DNA from: Cellulomonas cellasea
GTDB lineage: Bacteria > Actinomycetota > Actinomycetes > Actinomycetales > Cellulomonadaceae
DNA length: 64,000 nucleotides
Direction of reading: 5' to 3'
Assembly: GCF_006538745.1 (NCBI RefSeq)
Contig: NZ_BJLR01000001.1
Span: 242,581-306,580, forward strand
Shown here piece after piece: positions 26,492-35,251 of this stretch. The notes under the pieces were generated by a model. It was given only the letters and a program-made list of their open reading frames with translations. It ran no database searches and was not told the origin of the DNA. How positions within the stretch are numbered: the stretch's first letter is position 1; every line of letters starts with the position of its first letter. Made by a program: the position numbers and the translations under genes.

Positions 26492-27505
26492 TCAGTACTG
26501 CTCGTCCTCGGTGAAGTCGCCCTCGTCGCCGTCGTAGTAGCCGGCGGCGGCGGTCGGGTCGAAGTCGAGCGGGCTGTCCTTGAGGGACAGGCCCAGCTCG
26601 GCCAGCTTCTCCTTGACCTCGGTGATGGACTTCGCGCCGAAGTTGCGGATGTCCAGGAGGTCGGCCTCGCTGCGCGCCACGAGCTCACCCACGGAGTGGA
26701 TGCCCTCACGCTTGAGGCAGTTGTACGACCGGATCGTGAGCTGCAGGTCCTCGATCGGCAGCGCGAGGTCCGCGGCGAGCGCGGCGTCCGTCGGCGACGG
26801 GCCGATCTCGATGCCCTCGGCCTCGACGTTCAGCTCGCGGGCGAGACCGAACAGCTCGACGAGCGTCTTGCCCGCGGAGGCGAGGGCGTCGCGCGGCGTG
26901 ATCGCGGCCTTCGTCTCGACGTCGACGATGAGCTTGTCGAAGTCCGTGCGCTGCTCGACACGCGTCGCCTCGACCTTGTAGGTCACCTTGAGGACCGGCG
27001 AGTAGATCGAGTCGACCGGCACGCGGCCGATCTCGGCGTCGTAGGACTTGTTCTGGTTCGCCGAGACGTACCCGCGACCGCGCTCGACCGTGAGCTCGAT
27101 CTCGAGCTTGCCCTTCTCGTTGAGCGTCGCGAGGTGCAGGTCGGGGTTGTGGACCTCGACCCCGGCCGGCGGGACGATGTCCGCGGCCGTGACGACGCCG
27201 GCGCCCTGCTTGCGCAGGTACATCACGACGGGCTCGTCGTTCTCCGAGGAGACGACGAGGTTCTTGATGTTGAGGATGATCTCGGTGACGTCCTCCTTGA
27301 CCCCGGGCACGGTCGTGAACTCGTGCAGCACGCCGTCGATCCGGATGGACGTGACGGCGGCGCCGGGGATCGAGGAGAGCAGGGTGCGGCGGAGCGAGTT
27401 GCCGAGCGTGTAGCCGAAGCCCGGCTCGAGCGGCTCGATGGAGAACCGCGACCGGTTCTCCGAGATGACCTCTTCGGTCAGGGTGGGGCGCTGTGCGATG
27501 AGCAC
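26492..27505 (-). CDS. rpoA: DNA-directed RNA polymerase subunit alpha
   Basis: 337 residues, GTG start ([13 protein letters not shown]). The N-terminal assembly domain (1-230) has [22 protein letters not shown]; the C-terminal domain (about 245-315) has [17 protein letters not shown] and [20 protein letters not shown], the helices that contact UP elements and activators. An acidic tail ends the protein ([15 protein letters not shown]). Alpha dimerises and nucleates assembly with beta and beta' encoded at 49-56 kb. Order rpsK-rpoA-rplQ; unlike E. coli, rpsD is absent between rpsK and rpoA, as usual for actinobacteria. Confidence 0.99.
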   Translation of the reverse strand: MLIAQRPTLTEEVISENRSRFSIEPLEPGFGYTLGNSLRRTLLSSIPGAAVTSIRIDGVLHEFTTVPGVKEDVTEIILNIKNLVVSSENDEPVVMYLRKQGAGVVTAADIVPPAGVEVHNPDLHLATLNEKGKLEIELTVERGRGYVSANQNKSYDAEIGRVPVDSIYSPVLKVTYKVEATRVEQRTDFDKLIVDVETKAAITPRDALASAGKTLVELFGLARELNVEAEGIEIGPSPTDAALAADLALPIEDLQLTIRSYNCLKREGIHSVGELVARSEADLLDIRNFGAKSITEVKEKLAELGLSLKDSPLDFDPTAAAGYYDGDEGDFTEDEQY

Positions 27506-27653
27506 TTCTTGTTTCCTCTCAGCGCGCGTCCGCCATATGACGCTGCGCAGCTACTGCTGGCCGACCCGGTCTCGGTCCACCCGGTCGGTGAGTCGTGCAC
27601 GGCTGAGCCGGGTCGCTGCGGGCACTCCCGCGGCGACCCGGCCCACCGGTGGA

Positions 27654-28055
27654 TCAGACGCGGCGACGCTTCGGGGGACGGCACCCGTTGTGCGCCTGGG
27701 GCGTCACGTCCTGGATCGAGCCGACCTCGAGGCCCGTGGCCTGGAGCGAGCGGATCGCGGTCTCACGGCCGGAGCCGGGACCCTTGACGAAGACGTCGAC
27801 CTTCTTCATGCCGTGCTCCTGCGCACGACGCGCGGCGGCCTCGGCAGCGAGCTGCGCGGCGAACGGCGTCGACTTGCGCGAGCCCTTGAAGCCGACCTGG
27901 CCCGAGGAGGCCCAGGCGATGACGGCGCCCGACGGGTCGGTGATCGAGACGATGGTGTTGTTGAACGTGCTCTTGATGTGCGCCTGGCCGTGGGAGACGT
28001 TCTTCTTCTCCTTGCGGCGCGGCTTGCGCACGGCGGTACGGGACTTGGGAGGCAT
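27654..28055 (-). CDS. rpsK: 30S ribosomal protein S11
   Basis: 133 residues, ATG start. A basic N-terminus ([20 protein letters not shown]) leads into [40 protein letters not shown] and [18 protein letters not shown] at the C-terminus, all standard S11 signatures. It lies in the platform of the small subunit near the mRNA exit. It starts 90 nt after the rpsM stop, inside the infA-rplQ operon. Confidence 0.98.
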   Translation of the reverse strand: MPPKSRTAVRKPRRKEKKNVSHGQAHIKSTFNNTIVSITDPSGAVIAWASSGQVGFKGSRKSTPFAAQLAAEAAARRAQEHGMKKVDVFVKGPGSGRETAIRSLQATGLEVGSIQDVTPQAHNGCRPPKRRRV

Positions 28056-28145
28056 GTGGGTTCTCTTCCGGGTCTGCGGGGGTCGTGAGGTCGGGTGTCC
28101 GACGCGCGGGCCGCGGCGCTGTGCGCGCCGCCTGCCCGTCGCGGG

Positions 28146-28526
28146 CTACTTCCGGCCGGCCTTCTTCTTGCCGGCGACGGTGCGCTTCGGACCCTTGCGG
28201 GTACGCGCGTTGGTCTTGGTGCGCTGACCGCGCACCGGAAGGCCACGACGGTGGCGGAGGCCCTCGTAGGACCCGATCTCGACCTTGCGGCGGATGTCCG
28301 CGGCGACCTCACGGCGAAGGTCACCCTCGAGCTTGTAGTTGCCCTCGAGGTAGTCGCGCAGCGCGACGAGCTCGGTGTCACCGAGGTCCTTCACGCGGAC
28401 GTCCGGGGAGATGCCGGTCGCGGCCAGCGTCTGCTGGGCGCGGGTCCGGCCGACGCCGAAGATGTAGGTGAGCGCGATCTCGAGCCGCTTCTCGCGGGGG
28501 AGGTCGACGCCGACAAGACGTGCCAT
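28146..28526 (-). CDS. rpsM: 30S ribosomal protein S13
   Basis: 126 residues, ATG start. [20 protein letters not shown] begins the protein and [20 protein letters not shown] (helix-two-turn-helix) follows; the basic C-terminus [19 protein letters not shown] reaches the A/P-site tRNAs. It forms bridges to the large subunit. The 215 nt between rpmJ and rpsM is unusually long for this operon. Confidence 0.98.
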   Translation of the reverse strand: MARLVGVDLPREKRLEIALTYIFGVGRTRAQQTLAATGISPDVRVKDLGDTELVALRDYLEGNYKLEGDLRREVAADIRRKVEIGSYEGLRHRRGLPVRGQRTKTNARTRKGPKRTVAGKKKAGRK

Positions 28527-28741
28527 GTGCCTGGTGGCTCCTGTACTGCATCGGAGGTCTTCCGCACGGCCCTCCCGCGTTCTGCGGGCCCCGGCCTCCG
28601 ACCGAGGGTTCGCCGGCGCGGTCCCGCGGACCCGGGGGTCCGTGGTGCTGCGCCGGAGTGGCTGTGCGCTTGCTGGCCCTTCCCGGGAGAACCGGGGGCG
28701 GGGGCCGGTGGTGCTGCTCGGGCCTGCCGAGCGTCAGGGCG

Positions 28742-28855
28742 TCAGCCCTGGCGCTGCTTGTGGCGCAGGTTCTCGCAGATCACCTGGACGCGACCGTGCC
28801 GGCGGATGACCTTGCACTTGTCGCAGATCTTCTTGACGCTGGGCTTGACCTTCAT
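28742..28855 (-). CDS. rpmJ: 50S ribosomal protein L36
   Basis: 37 residues, [20 protein letters not shown] at the start and [10 protein letters not shown] at the end. The zinc-binding set is complete (C11, C14, C27, H32), so this is the C+ zinc form. Chosen ATG has the upstream GGAGGAACACGCA RBS. It follows infA by 62 nt, and this order (infA-rpmJ-rpsM-rpsK-rpoA-rplQ) is the usual actinobacterial one. Confidence 0.97.
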   Translation of the reverse strand: MKVKPSVKKICDKCKVIRRHGRVQVICENLRHKQRQG

Positions 28856-28917
28856 TGCGTGTTCCTCCGCCGCCGTGGCGCCCGGTTGCCCGGACCGACG
28901 GCGTGATCGAGTGGCGG

Positions 28918-29139
28918 TTACTTGTAGCGGTAGACGATCCGGCCGCGGGACAGGTCGTACGGGCTCAGCTCAACGACCACGCGGTCCTCGGGGAGGATCC
29001 GGATGTAGTGCTGACGCATCTTCCCCGAGATGTGGGCGAGCACCTTGTGGCCGTTGGCCAGCTCCACGCGAAACATCGCGTTCGGCAGGGCCTCGACAAC
29101 GCTGCCCTCGATCTCGATGACACCGTCCTTCTTTGCCAT
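28918..29139 (-). CDS. infA: Translation initiation factor IF-1
   Basis: 73 residues: [39 protein letters not shown] and the end [12 protein letters not shown] give a single OB-fold that binds the A site during initiation. ATG selected over a longer frame because AGCGGAGGAT (strong RBS) is directly upstream and the homologue length is exactly met. First gene of the operon ending with rplQ. Its leader region upstream contains a 10 bp hairpin and a promoter candidate. Confidence 0.98.
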   Translation of the reverse strand: MAKKDGVIEIEGSVVEALPNAMFRVELANGHKVLAHISGKMRQHYIRILPEDRVVVELSPYDLSRGRIVYRYK

Positions 29140-29394
29140 ATCCTCCGCTAACTCTCTGATGGATGAGACGCACCACGTCGGCCCGCGCCCTCTGCGCCGA
29201 GCGGGCCGTGGCCCGGACAGCGAGAACCGCTCACACGCTCCGTGGTCGGGAGTGCACCGACGCGCCGGGCCCCTGACCGCTGGACCCACGAGCCGCCGGC
29301 TCCGTCCGTGGGGGTCGAGGACTCCCACGGAAGGCGAAACCGCCGCTCTGCATGCCGGTCGAACGCCCGAAGGGGCGCACACACCCAACGGACA

Positions 29395-29423
29395 ATCCTA
29401 CGGCATCGGCGCCGCAGAAGAAA
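29395..29423 (-). promoter_or_regulatory. Promoter candidate for infA operon
   Basis: TAGGAT (29395-29400) with TTTCTT (29418-29423) 17 nt upstream on the minus strand. The -10 is good, the -35 poor. It would give a ~250 nt leader. Confidence 0.35.
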
Positions 29424-29484
29424 CCACGGTAGGACACCCCCGAGGGGCCTCCGCGTGACCTTCGGCACGGCCGGGCACGACGAA

Positions 29485-29517
29485 CGGGCGGCCCGGGAGA
29501 TGCTCCCGGACCGCCCG
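29485..29517 (-). terminator. Hairpin terminator of the wall-protein gene
   Basis: A 15 bp stem with one mismatch (CGGGCGGCCCGGGAG and its complement) and a tight ATG loop, 17 nt past the stop. Confidence 0.75.
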
Positions 29518-29533
29518 TCGCTCGACGTGCGGG

Positions 29534-30463
29534 TCAGCCCTGCTGGCGGGCCCGGCGCTGGCGTGCGACGACCAGGCCGGCACCACCGGCGACGAGCACA
29601 CCCGCGATCGCGAGCACCGGCCCGACGGACGAACCCGTCGCGGCGAGGACGCGGCCGCTCGGCGGTGCGGCGAGGACCTCGGAGGTGAAACTCGGGCTCG
29701 GGCTCGGCGCGGAGTTGAGCACCTCGCTCGCACCCGGGACCGTCGATGCGGACGGGGTCGGGGTGGCCGACGGCGTCGGTGCGGCGGAGACCTCACCCGA
29801 CGACGTCGTGGTGGGCGTCGGCGTCGAGGTGGGGTCCTCGCTCGCCACCGGCGTCGGCGTGGCCGAGGGCGTCGTGACCGGCGGGACGGTCGGCAGCGGC
29901 GACGGCGTCACGACGGGGGTGGGCGTCGCGCTGGGGACCGGCGCGACCTCGTCGCACTCGGGGACCGACCCGATCGCGTCCTCGAGGTTCCAGTGCGCGG
30001 CCTGGTAGAGCTTGCCGGGCTGGTAGCCGCCCTTGCTCGAGTCCCACCAGCCGATGTAGCTGTTCGGGTACCACGGCTGCTTGTCCGGGTCCGTGAAGAC
30101 GGCCGTCGTCCCGAACGCCTTGTCCTGCTGGATGCCCCAGCCGGGACCGCAGACGGGCTCGGCCACGGCGGCCTGGATCTCCTCGAGCGTCAGGTCGGCG
30201 CGGTACTCCTTGCCGTCCCACGCGGCGACCAGGAACTGCTGGGTCGAGTTCTCCCACGCGGCGTCCTTGGCGGGGTCGACCTTCTTGTACACGTACGCGG
30301 CGACCGAGTACGGCTTGCCGTACGGCTTGTCGGTCGCGGACGCGGGCGCGGCGGCCGCGAGCGTCGAGGCGGCGATCACCCCGGTGACCAGCGTCAGGGC
30401 CAGCGCCCGTCGCCTCGGGGCGGCACCGCGGTCGTGGGCGGAGGGACGCAGGCCGTGCAGCAT
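29534..30463 (-). CDS. Secreted, sortase-anchored (LAATG) surface protein
   Basis: 309 residues from the ATG at 30463. Signal peptide 1-43 (Arg-rich start, ALALTLVTGVIAASTLAAAA, cleavage after ASA). A globular domain at 44-172 is Trp/Tyr/Gly-rich (GIQQDKAF, WYPNSYIGWWDSSKGGYQPG) with two cysteines (C105, C170) that could pair. Residues ~173-265 form a Pro/Thr/Ser stalk with many TPTP repeats. LAATG at 273-277 is followed by a hydrophobic helix and RQRRARQQG, a wall-sorting signal of the LAxTG type used by class E sortases. No domain name recognised for the globular part. It interrupts the map-infA junction of the ribosomal cluster. Confidence 0.85.
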   Translation of the reverse strand: MLHGLRPSAHDRGAAPRRRALALTLVTGVIAASTLAAAAPASATDKPYGKPYSVAAYVYKKVDPAKDAAWENSTQQFLVAAWDGKEYRADLTLEEIQAAVAEPVCGPGWGIQQDKAFGTTAVFTDPDKQPWYPNSYIGWWDSSKGGYQPGKLYQAAHWNLEDAIGSVPECDEVAPVPSATPTPVVTPSPLPTVPPVTTPSATPTPVASEDPTSTPTPTTTSSGEVSAAPTPSATPTPSASTVPGASEVLNSAPSPSPSFTSEVLAAPPSGRVLAATGSSVGPVLAIAGVLVAGGAGLVVARQRRARQQG

Positions 30464-30818
30464 GGGCAAACCAATCGGTCCGGGGGCAGGCGGCAGGGAC
30501 GCGACTACCCGAGGGAGGATCGCGCCGTCACCGGCCGTCACCGCGCGAGCACACGAGGGCCGCAGCAGTGGGTCCCGGGACGGTCGATCCCGTACATAGG
30601 GGACCGTAGCCGACGAACCGGACACGTGTCCGGCTTTTGCACCAGTTTCGCCAGATCCGCCCCGGACGGCTCAGCCGGCTCCTCCACCGACGCGCGCACG
30701 GGCGCGTTCCCCGGGTGCGACCGGCCGGGCGCAGGGGCACACGGGCACATCGGCACACCGGCACACCGAGCGTGCGACGGGACCCCCGGTCCGCAGCCCC
30801 AGGGCCGCCGGCGACCCG
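30464..30818. other. 355 bp gap between map and the wall-protein gene
   Basis: Contains a perfect 16 bp palindrome (30618-30633), a TATGTA element on the minus strand near 30590-30600 that could be the -10 of the wall-protein gene, and short GGCACACCG-like direct repeats at about 30736-30770. No obvious terminator for map was found and no gene is supported. Confidence 0.5.
30618..30633. promoter_or_regulatory. Perfect palindrome CCGGACACGTGTCCGG, possible operator
   Basis: 16 bp perfect inverted repeat, about 155 nt upstream of the wall-protein ATG and just upstream of a TATGTA -10-like box. The central CACGTG and the position suit a dimeric regulator; on the plus strand it is followed by CTTTT, so a short terminator-like hairpin is the alternative reading. 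Confidence 0.45.
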
Positions 30819-31652
30819 TCAGCCGAGCGCGACGACCTCGACGCCGAGCGCGCCCAGGCGGGCCGCTCCCCCGTCGCGCGCGGTCAGCACGACGATGCCG
30901 TCCTCCAGCACCGCCACGGAGTGCTCCCAGTGCGCTGCACGCGAGCCGTCGACCGTGACCGCGGTCCAGTCGTCCTCGAGCGTGCGGGTGGCCTGGTCGC
31001 CGCGCGCGATCATCGGCTCGACGGCGACGCACAGACCCGGGCGCACGCGCGCCCCGCGGTCGCGGCTGCGGTAGTTGAGGACCTCAGGCGGCTGGTGCAT
31101 CGCGGAGCCGATCCCGTGGCCGACGAACTCCTGCACGATGCCGTACTGCGGCCCGCCGCCGGCCGCCGCAGCCTCGACGACGCCCTCGACGGCCTCGCCG
31201 ACCGCCGCGAGCCTCGTCGCCGACGCCAGCGAGGCGATGCCGGCCCACATCGCGCGCTCCGTGACGTCGCTGAGCGCCTCGTCGGCCGGGTCCGCGCCCG
31301 AGAGCACGACCGTGATGGCGGAGTCGCCGTGCCAGCCGTCGACGACCGCACCGCAGTCGATCGACACGACGTCGCCCGCGTCCAGCACGCGGGGGCCGGG
31401 GATGCCGTGCACGACCTCGTCGTTGACCGAGACGCACAGCGTCGCCGGGTAGCCCTCGTAGCCGAGGAACGACGGGGTCGCCCCCGCACGCCGGATGACG
31501 TCGGCCGCGATCGCGTCCAGGTCGGCGGTCGTCATGCCGACGGCGACCTGGTCGCGCACCGCGTCGAGCGCGTCCGCGACCACCAGTCCCGCGCGCCGCA
31601 TGACCTGGACCTGCTCGCGCGTCTTGTACTCGATCCGCTCGCGGCCGAACAC
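30819..31652 (-). CDS. map: Type I methionine aminopeptidase
   Basis: 277 residues, ATG start. Pita-bread fold with all metal ligands in context: SIDCGAVVDGWHGDSAITVV (two Asp), EFVGHGIGSAMHQPPEV (His), CVAVEPMIARG (Glu) and HWEHSVAVLEDG (Glu). The substrate His is in DEVVHGIPGPRV. It removes initiator Met after Def has deformylated it. It lies 25 nt after adk and closes the secY-adk-map unit, an order conserved in actinobacteria. The N-terminus (MFGRERIEYKTREQVQVMRR) is standard for the unextended type. Confidence 0.98.
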   Translation of the reverse strand: MFGRERIEYKTREQVQVMRRAGLVVADALDAVRDQVAVGMTTADLDAIAADVIRRAGATPSFLGYEGYPATLCVSVNDEVVHGIPGPRVLDAGDVVSIDCGAVVDGWHGDSAITVVLSGADPADEALSDVTERAMWAGIASLASATRLAAVGEAVEGVVEAAAAGGGPQYGIVQEFVGHGIGSAMHQPPEVLNYRSRDRGARVRPGLCVAVEPMIARGDQATRTLEDDWTAVTVDGSRAAHWEHSVAVLEDGIVVLTARDGGAARLGALGVEVVALG

Positions 31653-31677
31653 CGGGCTCTCCCCCGCCGGCCCGTCG

Positions 31678-32256
31678 TCAGCCGAGCGCGGGTGCGAGCG
31701 CGTCCGTCAGACGCGCCGTGATCTCGTCGATCTCGCCGATGCCGTCGACCCGCACCAGCAGCCCGCGCTCGCCGTAGGCGGTCGTGAGGGGCGCCGTCTG
31801 CTCGGCGTAGATGTCGAGGCGGCGGGCGATGGCCTCCTCGGTGTCGTCGTCGCGACCCTCGACCTGCGCGCGGTTGCGCAGCCGGGCCAGGAGCTCGTCT
31901 CGCTCGGCCGTGAGCTCCACGACCGCGTCGAGCCGGGTGCCGAGCGCGGCGAGGATCTCGTCGAGCTCGGTCACCTGGGCCGCGTTGCGCGGGTACCCGT
32001 CGAGGATGAAGCCCTCGGCGGCGTCCGCCTGCGCGAGCCGGTCGCGCACCATGTCGTTGGTCACGGAGTCGGGCACGAGCTCGCCCTGGGCGGTGTACTC
32101 CTGCGCGAGGCGCCCGAGGTCGGTGCCGCCCTTGATGTTCGCGCGGAAGATGTCACCGGTGGAGATCGCCGGGACGCCGAGACGGTCGGCGAGCCGCGCC
32201 GCCTGCGTCCCCTTGCCCGCACCCTGCGGTCCCATGATCACGAGCCGTGCTGTCAA
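31678..32256 (-). CDS. adk: Adenylate kinase (short-LID form)
   Basis: 192 residues from a TTG at 32256 that overlaps the secY stop (TTGA); a GTG five codons in is the alternative. P-loop IMGPQGAGKGTQAARLA (about 7-23), STGDIFRANI (about 32-41) and GFILDGYPRNAAQ (about 82-94) are all present. The LID is the short version without a zinc ribbon: RNRAQVEGRDDDTEEAIARR. The enzyme balances ATP, ADP and AMP. It is translationally coupled to secY; the rare start and overlap make its output depend on secY translation. Confidence 0.97.
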   Translation of the reverse strand: MTARLVIMGPQGAGKGTQAARLADRLGVPAISTGDIFRANIKGGTDLGRLAQEYTAQGELVPDSVTNDMVRDRLAQADAAEGFILDGYPRNAAQVTELDEILAALGTRLDAVVELTAERDELLARLRNRAQVEGRDDDTEEAIARRLDIYAEQTAPLTTAYGERGLLVRVDGIGEIDEITARLTDALAPALG

Positions 32257-33548
32257 CGCAGGAACCCTTCGTAGTGCCGCTGCTGGAGCTGCGACTCGAT
32301 CTGCTTCACCGTCTCGAGGCCGACGCCGACGACGATGAGGATCGAGGCTCCACCGAACGGGATGTTGGTCCCGACGCCGAGCACGATGAACGCGATCGTC
32401 GGGATGAGCGCGACCAGCGCGAGGTACACCGACCCCGGCGCGGTGATGCGCGTGATGACGTAGTCGAGGTACTCGGCCGTCGGACGCCCGGCCCGGATGC
32501 CGGGGATGAAGCCGCCGTACTTCTTCATGTTGTCCGCGACCTCGTCCGGGTTGAACGTGATCGCCGTGTAGAAGTAGCAGAAGAAGATGATCAGGACGAC
32601 GTAGATCGCGAGGTGCAGCGGCGCGCCCGGGTCGGCGAGGTTGTTGCTCACCCACGCGACCCACTCCTGCGTCGGGTCGCCGAACTGGGCGATGAGGCCC
32701 GGGACGGCGAGCAGCGACGACGCGAAGATGACCGGGATGATGCCCGCGATGTTGATCTTGATCGGGATGTAGGTGCTCGACCCGCCGTACATCTTCCGGC
32801 CGACCATGCGCTTGGCGTACTGCACCGGGATCCGGCGCTGCGACTGCTCGACGAACACGACCAGCGCGATCACGAGCACGACGATCGCCAGCACGACGAG
32901 GAACTTGCCGAAGCCGCCGTCGCCGCCCGCGATCGACCACATGGCCGAGGGGAACGTCGCCGCGATCGACGTGAAGATGAGCAGCGACATGCCGTTGCCG
33001 ATGCCGCGCTCGGAGATGAGCTCACCGAGCCACATGATCAGGCCCGTGCCCGCCGTCATGGTCAGCACCATGAGGATGATCGTGATCGGGGTGTCCTGCG
33101 GGATGACGTCGACCGTGCAGTTCGGGAAGAGCTGCCCGGTGCGCGCGATCGTGATGACCGTCGTCGACTGCAGGATCGCCAGGCCGATCGTCAGGTACCG
33201 CGTGTACTGCGTGAGCTTCGCGGTGCCCGACTGGCCCTCCTGGTGCAGCGCCTCGAAGCGCGGGATGACCACGCGCAGCAGCTGCACGATGATGCTCGCC
33301 GTGATGTACGGCATGATCCCGAGCGCGAAGACCGACAGCTGGAGCAGCGCACCGCCGCTGAACAGGTTGACCAGCCCGAGCAGGTCGTTGTCCTGGGTCT
33401 GCGCGATGCAGGCGTTCACGTTGGTGTAGGAGACCCCGGGTGTGGGCAGGAACGAGCCCACCCGGAACACCACCATGATGCCGATCGTGAAGAGCAGCTT
33501 GCGCCGCAGGTCGGGCGTCCTGAACGCCCGCACGAATGCGCTGAGCAC
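32253..33548 (-). CDS. secY: Protein translocase subunit SecY
   Basis: 431 residues from the GTG at 33548, preceded by GCAGGAGGACAG (strong RBS); a longer frame upstream was rejected. Ten hydrophobic helices are visible. Signatures: LSVFALGIMPYITASIIVQL (TM2/3), ELISERGIGNGMSLLIF, IPIKINIAGIIPVIFASSLL, and GGFIPGIRAGRPTAEYLDYV (cytoplasmic loop that contacts SecA and the ribosome). Forms the SecYEG channel. A terminator separates it from rplO, so it heads its own secY-adk-map unit although it is still directly downstream of the spc genes. Confidence 0.99.
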   Translation of the reverse strand: MLSAFVRAFRTPDLRRKLLFTIGIMVVFRVGSFLPTPGVSYTNVNACIAQTQDNDLLGLVNLFSGGALLQLSVFALGIMPYITASIIVQLLRVVIPRFEALHQEGQSGTAKLTQYTRYLTIGLAILQSTTVITIARTGQLFPNCTVDVIPQDTPITIILMVLTMTAGTGLIMWLGELISERGIGNGMSLLIFTSIAATFPSAMWSIAGGDGGFGKFLVVLAIVVLVIALVVFVEQSQRRIPVQYAKRMVGRKMYGGSSTYIPIKINIAGIIPVIFASSLLAVPGLIAQFGDPTQEWVAWVSNNLADPGAPLHLAIYVVLIIFFCYFYTAITFNPDEVADNMKKYGGFIPGIRAGRPTAEYLDYVITRITAPGSVYLALVALIPTIAFIVLGVGTNIPFGGASILIVVGVGLETVKQIESQLQQRHYEGFLR

Positions 33549-33661
33549 CTGTCCTCCTGCTCCGCCGTGGCGGTGTGTCGTACGGCCGGGCCGATCCGGT
33601 CGTCTCCGATGGGTCTCAGGCAGCGTGCCAGGACGTGGCGCGACGCTGAGCAACCCCGGGC

Positions 33662-33667
33662 ACCTTA
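33662..33667 (-). promoter_or_regulatory. -10 candidate for secY-adk-map
   Basis: TAAGGT on the minus strand, about 115 nt before the secY GTG and just downstream of the rplO terminator. No good -35; placement rather than sequence is the main argument. Confidence 0.3.
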
Positions 33668-33691
33668 ACGGACATCCGCCAAGATGCGAGA

Positions 33692-33727
33692 ACGGGGCCG
33701 GCAGGAACAGTGCCCTGCCGACCCCGT
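33692..33727 (-). terminator. Hairpin terminator after rplO
   Basis: ACGGGG-CGGCAGG stem (13 bp plus one mismatch) with an 8 nt loop, 7 nt past the rplO stop. It separates the spc genes from secY. Confidence 0.75.
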
Positions 33728-33734
33728 CCTGCGA

Positions 33735-34382
33735 TCAGTCCTGCGCGACGCTCCCGCCGGCAGCCAGGATCTTGTCCTTGGCCGACGACGAGTAGGCGTC
33801 CACGGCGACCGACAGCTTCACCGTGAGCTCGCCCGTGCCGAGCACCTTCACCGGGGCGCCCTTGCGGACGGCTCCCTTGGCGACGAGGTCCTCGACCGTG
33901 ACGTCGCCACCGCTCGGGTACAGCGCCGAGAGCTTGTCCAGGTTCACGACCTGGTACTCGACGCGGAACGGGTTCCGGAAGCCGCGGAGCTTGGGCAGCC
34001 GCATGTGCAGCGGCATCTGCCCGCCCTCGAAGCGGTCCGGGATCTGGTAGCGCGCCTTCTGGCCCTTGGTACCGCGGCCGGCCGTCTTGCCCTTCGACGC
34101 CTCACCACGACCCACGCGGGTCTTGGCGGTCTTGGCGCCGGGGGCTGGACGCAGGTGGTGCACGCGCAGCGTGCCGCCCGCGCCCTGCTCCTCGGCGACG
34201 GCCTTGGTCGCTGCCGGCTTGGCAGCGGCCTTGGTGGTCGCGACCTTGGGCGCCTTCGCGGCGGACTCCGTGGTCGCGGTCTCCTCGGCCGGAGCCTTCT
34301 TGGCCGCCGCCTTCTTGGCCGGAGCCTTCTTCGCCGGGGTGGTCACCTCGGCGTCGTCCGTGGCCTTCTTGTCGTCAGCCAT
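33735..34382 (-). CDS. rplO: 50S ribosomal protein L15 with long N-terminal extension
   Basis: 215 residues from the ATG at 34382 (a GTG one codon upstream would overlap the rpmD stop by 4 nt). The L15 core starts only at about residue 70 ([20 protein letters not shown], then [20 protein letters not shown]) and is of normal length. The first ~68 residues are a Lys/Ala/Glu/Thr low-complexity arm ([20 protein letters not shown]) resembling histone-H1-like tails. Nothing in L15 function requires it; it may be exposed on the 50S surface. ATG overlaps the rpmD stop by one base. Confidence 0.97.
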   Translation of the reverse strand: MADDKKATDDAEVTTPAKKAPAKKAAAKKAPAEETATTESAAKAPKVATTKAAAKPAATKAVAEEQGAGGTLRVHHLRPAPGAKTAKTRVGRGEASKGKTAGRGTKGQKARYQIPDRFEGGQMPLHMRLPKLRGFRNPFRVEYQVVNLDKLSALYPSGGDVTVEDLVAKGAVRKGAPVKVLGTGELTVKLSVAVDAYSSSAKDKILAAGGSVAQD

Positions 34383-34564
34383 CACTCGACCTCCTCGACA
34401 GCGACGAGGTGCGTCACCGTGGAGACCATGCCGCGGATCTCAGGACGGTCCTCCTTGACGACGACGTCGCCGATCCGCTTGAGGCCCAGGGTGCGCAGCG
34501 TGTCGCGCTGGTTCTGCCGTCCGCCGATGGCGGACTTGGTCTGGGTCACCTTGAGACGGGCCAT
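34382..34564 (-). CDS. rpmD: 50S ribosomal protein L30
   Basis: 60 residues: [38 protein letters not shown] and [17 protein letters not shown] cover the whole L30 fold. The ATG overlaps the rpsE stop by one base (TGATG) and its own stop overlaps rplO in the same way, so rpsE-rpmD-rplO are translationally chained. A longer frame starting upstream inside rpsE is not real. Confidence 0.97.
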   Translation of the reverse strand: MARLKVTQTKSAIGGRQNQRDTLRTLGLKRIGDVVVKEDRPEIRGMVSTVTHLVAVEEVE

Positions 34565-35211
34565 CACACACCCGCCTTCGCAGCGATGCCCGCGGCCTGC
34601 GCCCGCAGCAGCGGGGCCGGCGCGACGTGCTCGAGCGGGAGACCACGGCGAGCCGCCACGGCCTCGGGCTGCTCGAGACCCCGCAGGGCCGCGACCGTCG
34701 CGTGCACGATGTTGATCGCGTTCGACGAGCCGAGCGACTTGCTCAGGACGTCGTGGATGCCGGCGCACTCGAGCACGGCGCGCACCGGACCACCGGCGAT
34801 CACACCGGTACCCGGCGACGCCGGACGCAGGAAGACGACACCGGCCGCGGCCTCACCCTGGATGGGGTGCGGGATCGTGCCCTGGATGCGCGGGACCTTG
34901 AAGAAGTTCTTCTTGGCCTCCTCGACACCCTTCGCGATCGCGGCGGGCACCTCCTTGGCCTTGCCGTAGCCCACGCCGACCGTGCCGTCACCGTCGCCCA
35001 CCACGACGAGCGCGGTGAAGCTGAACCGACGGCCGCCCTTGACGACCTTGGCCACACGGTTGATCGTCACGACGCGCTCGACGAAGGCGCTCTTCTCTGC
35101 GGCGTCGCCACGACGCCCGCCGCCGTCACGACGACCGCCGTCACGACGGTCGCCGCCGCCGGCCGCGCCCTGGGGCGCGCCGCCGGTGTTGCTGCGCTGA
35201 GGAGCAGCCAT
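34564..35211 (-). CDS. rpsE: 30S ribosomal protein S5
   Basis: 215 residues from the ATG at 35211 (RBS GAAGAGGAC). The core begins near residue 40: [39 protein letters not shown] and [20 protein letters not shown] are the usual S5 segments. An N-terminal stretch of about 38 residues is Gly/Arg/Asp-rich ([18 protein letters not shown]), an RGG-like arm common in actinobacteria. S5 monitors mRNA entry and fidelity. Confidence 0.98.
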   Translation of the reverse strand: MAAPQRSNTGGAPQGAAGGGDRRDGGRRDGGGRRGDAAEKSAFVERVVTINRVAKVVKGGRRFSFTALVVVGDGDGTVGVGYGKAKEVPAAIAKGVEEAKKNFFKVPRIQGTIPHPIQGEAAAGVVFLRPASPGTGVIAGGPVRAVLECAGIHDVLSKSLGSSNAINIVHATVAALRGLEQPEAVAARRGLPLEHVAPAPLLRAQAAGIAAKAGV

Positions 35212-35251
35212 CAGTGAGTCCTCTTCTTCGATGCGGAGTCGGTGGTCGTCG

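Larger units (their letters stand above)
29140..29533. other. 394 bp gap upstream of infA
   Basis: Minus-strand leader of infA. It holds a 10 bp hairpin (29306-29330, CCGTGGGGGT with loop CGAGG), a CGCCC-GAAG-GGGCG stem near 29373-29388, the promoter candidate at 29395-29423, a GCGCAGAGGGCG motif (29186-29198, complement) also found in the rpsL leader, and the terminator of the wall-protein gene at the right end. No coding sequence is supported. Confidence 0.55.

Noticed and set aside
29148..29468. 106-codon minus-strand frame upstream of infA
   Set aside because: Contains cysteine/arginine-rich shadow sequence, overlaps the leader, no RBS.
31678..32940. 420-codon adk frame reading back through secY
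   Set aside because: The adk homologue begins at the TTG/GTG near 32256; the upstream part is a shadow of secY.
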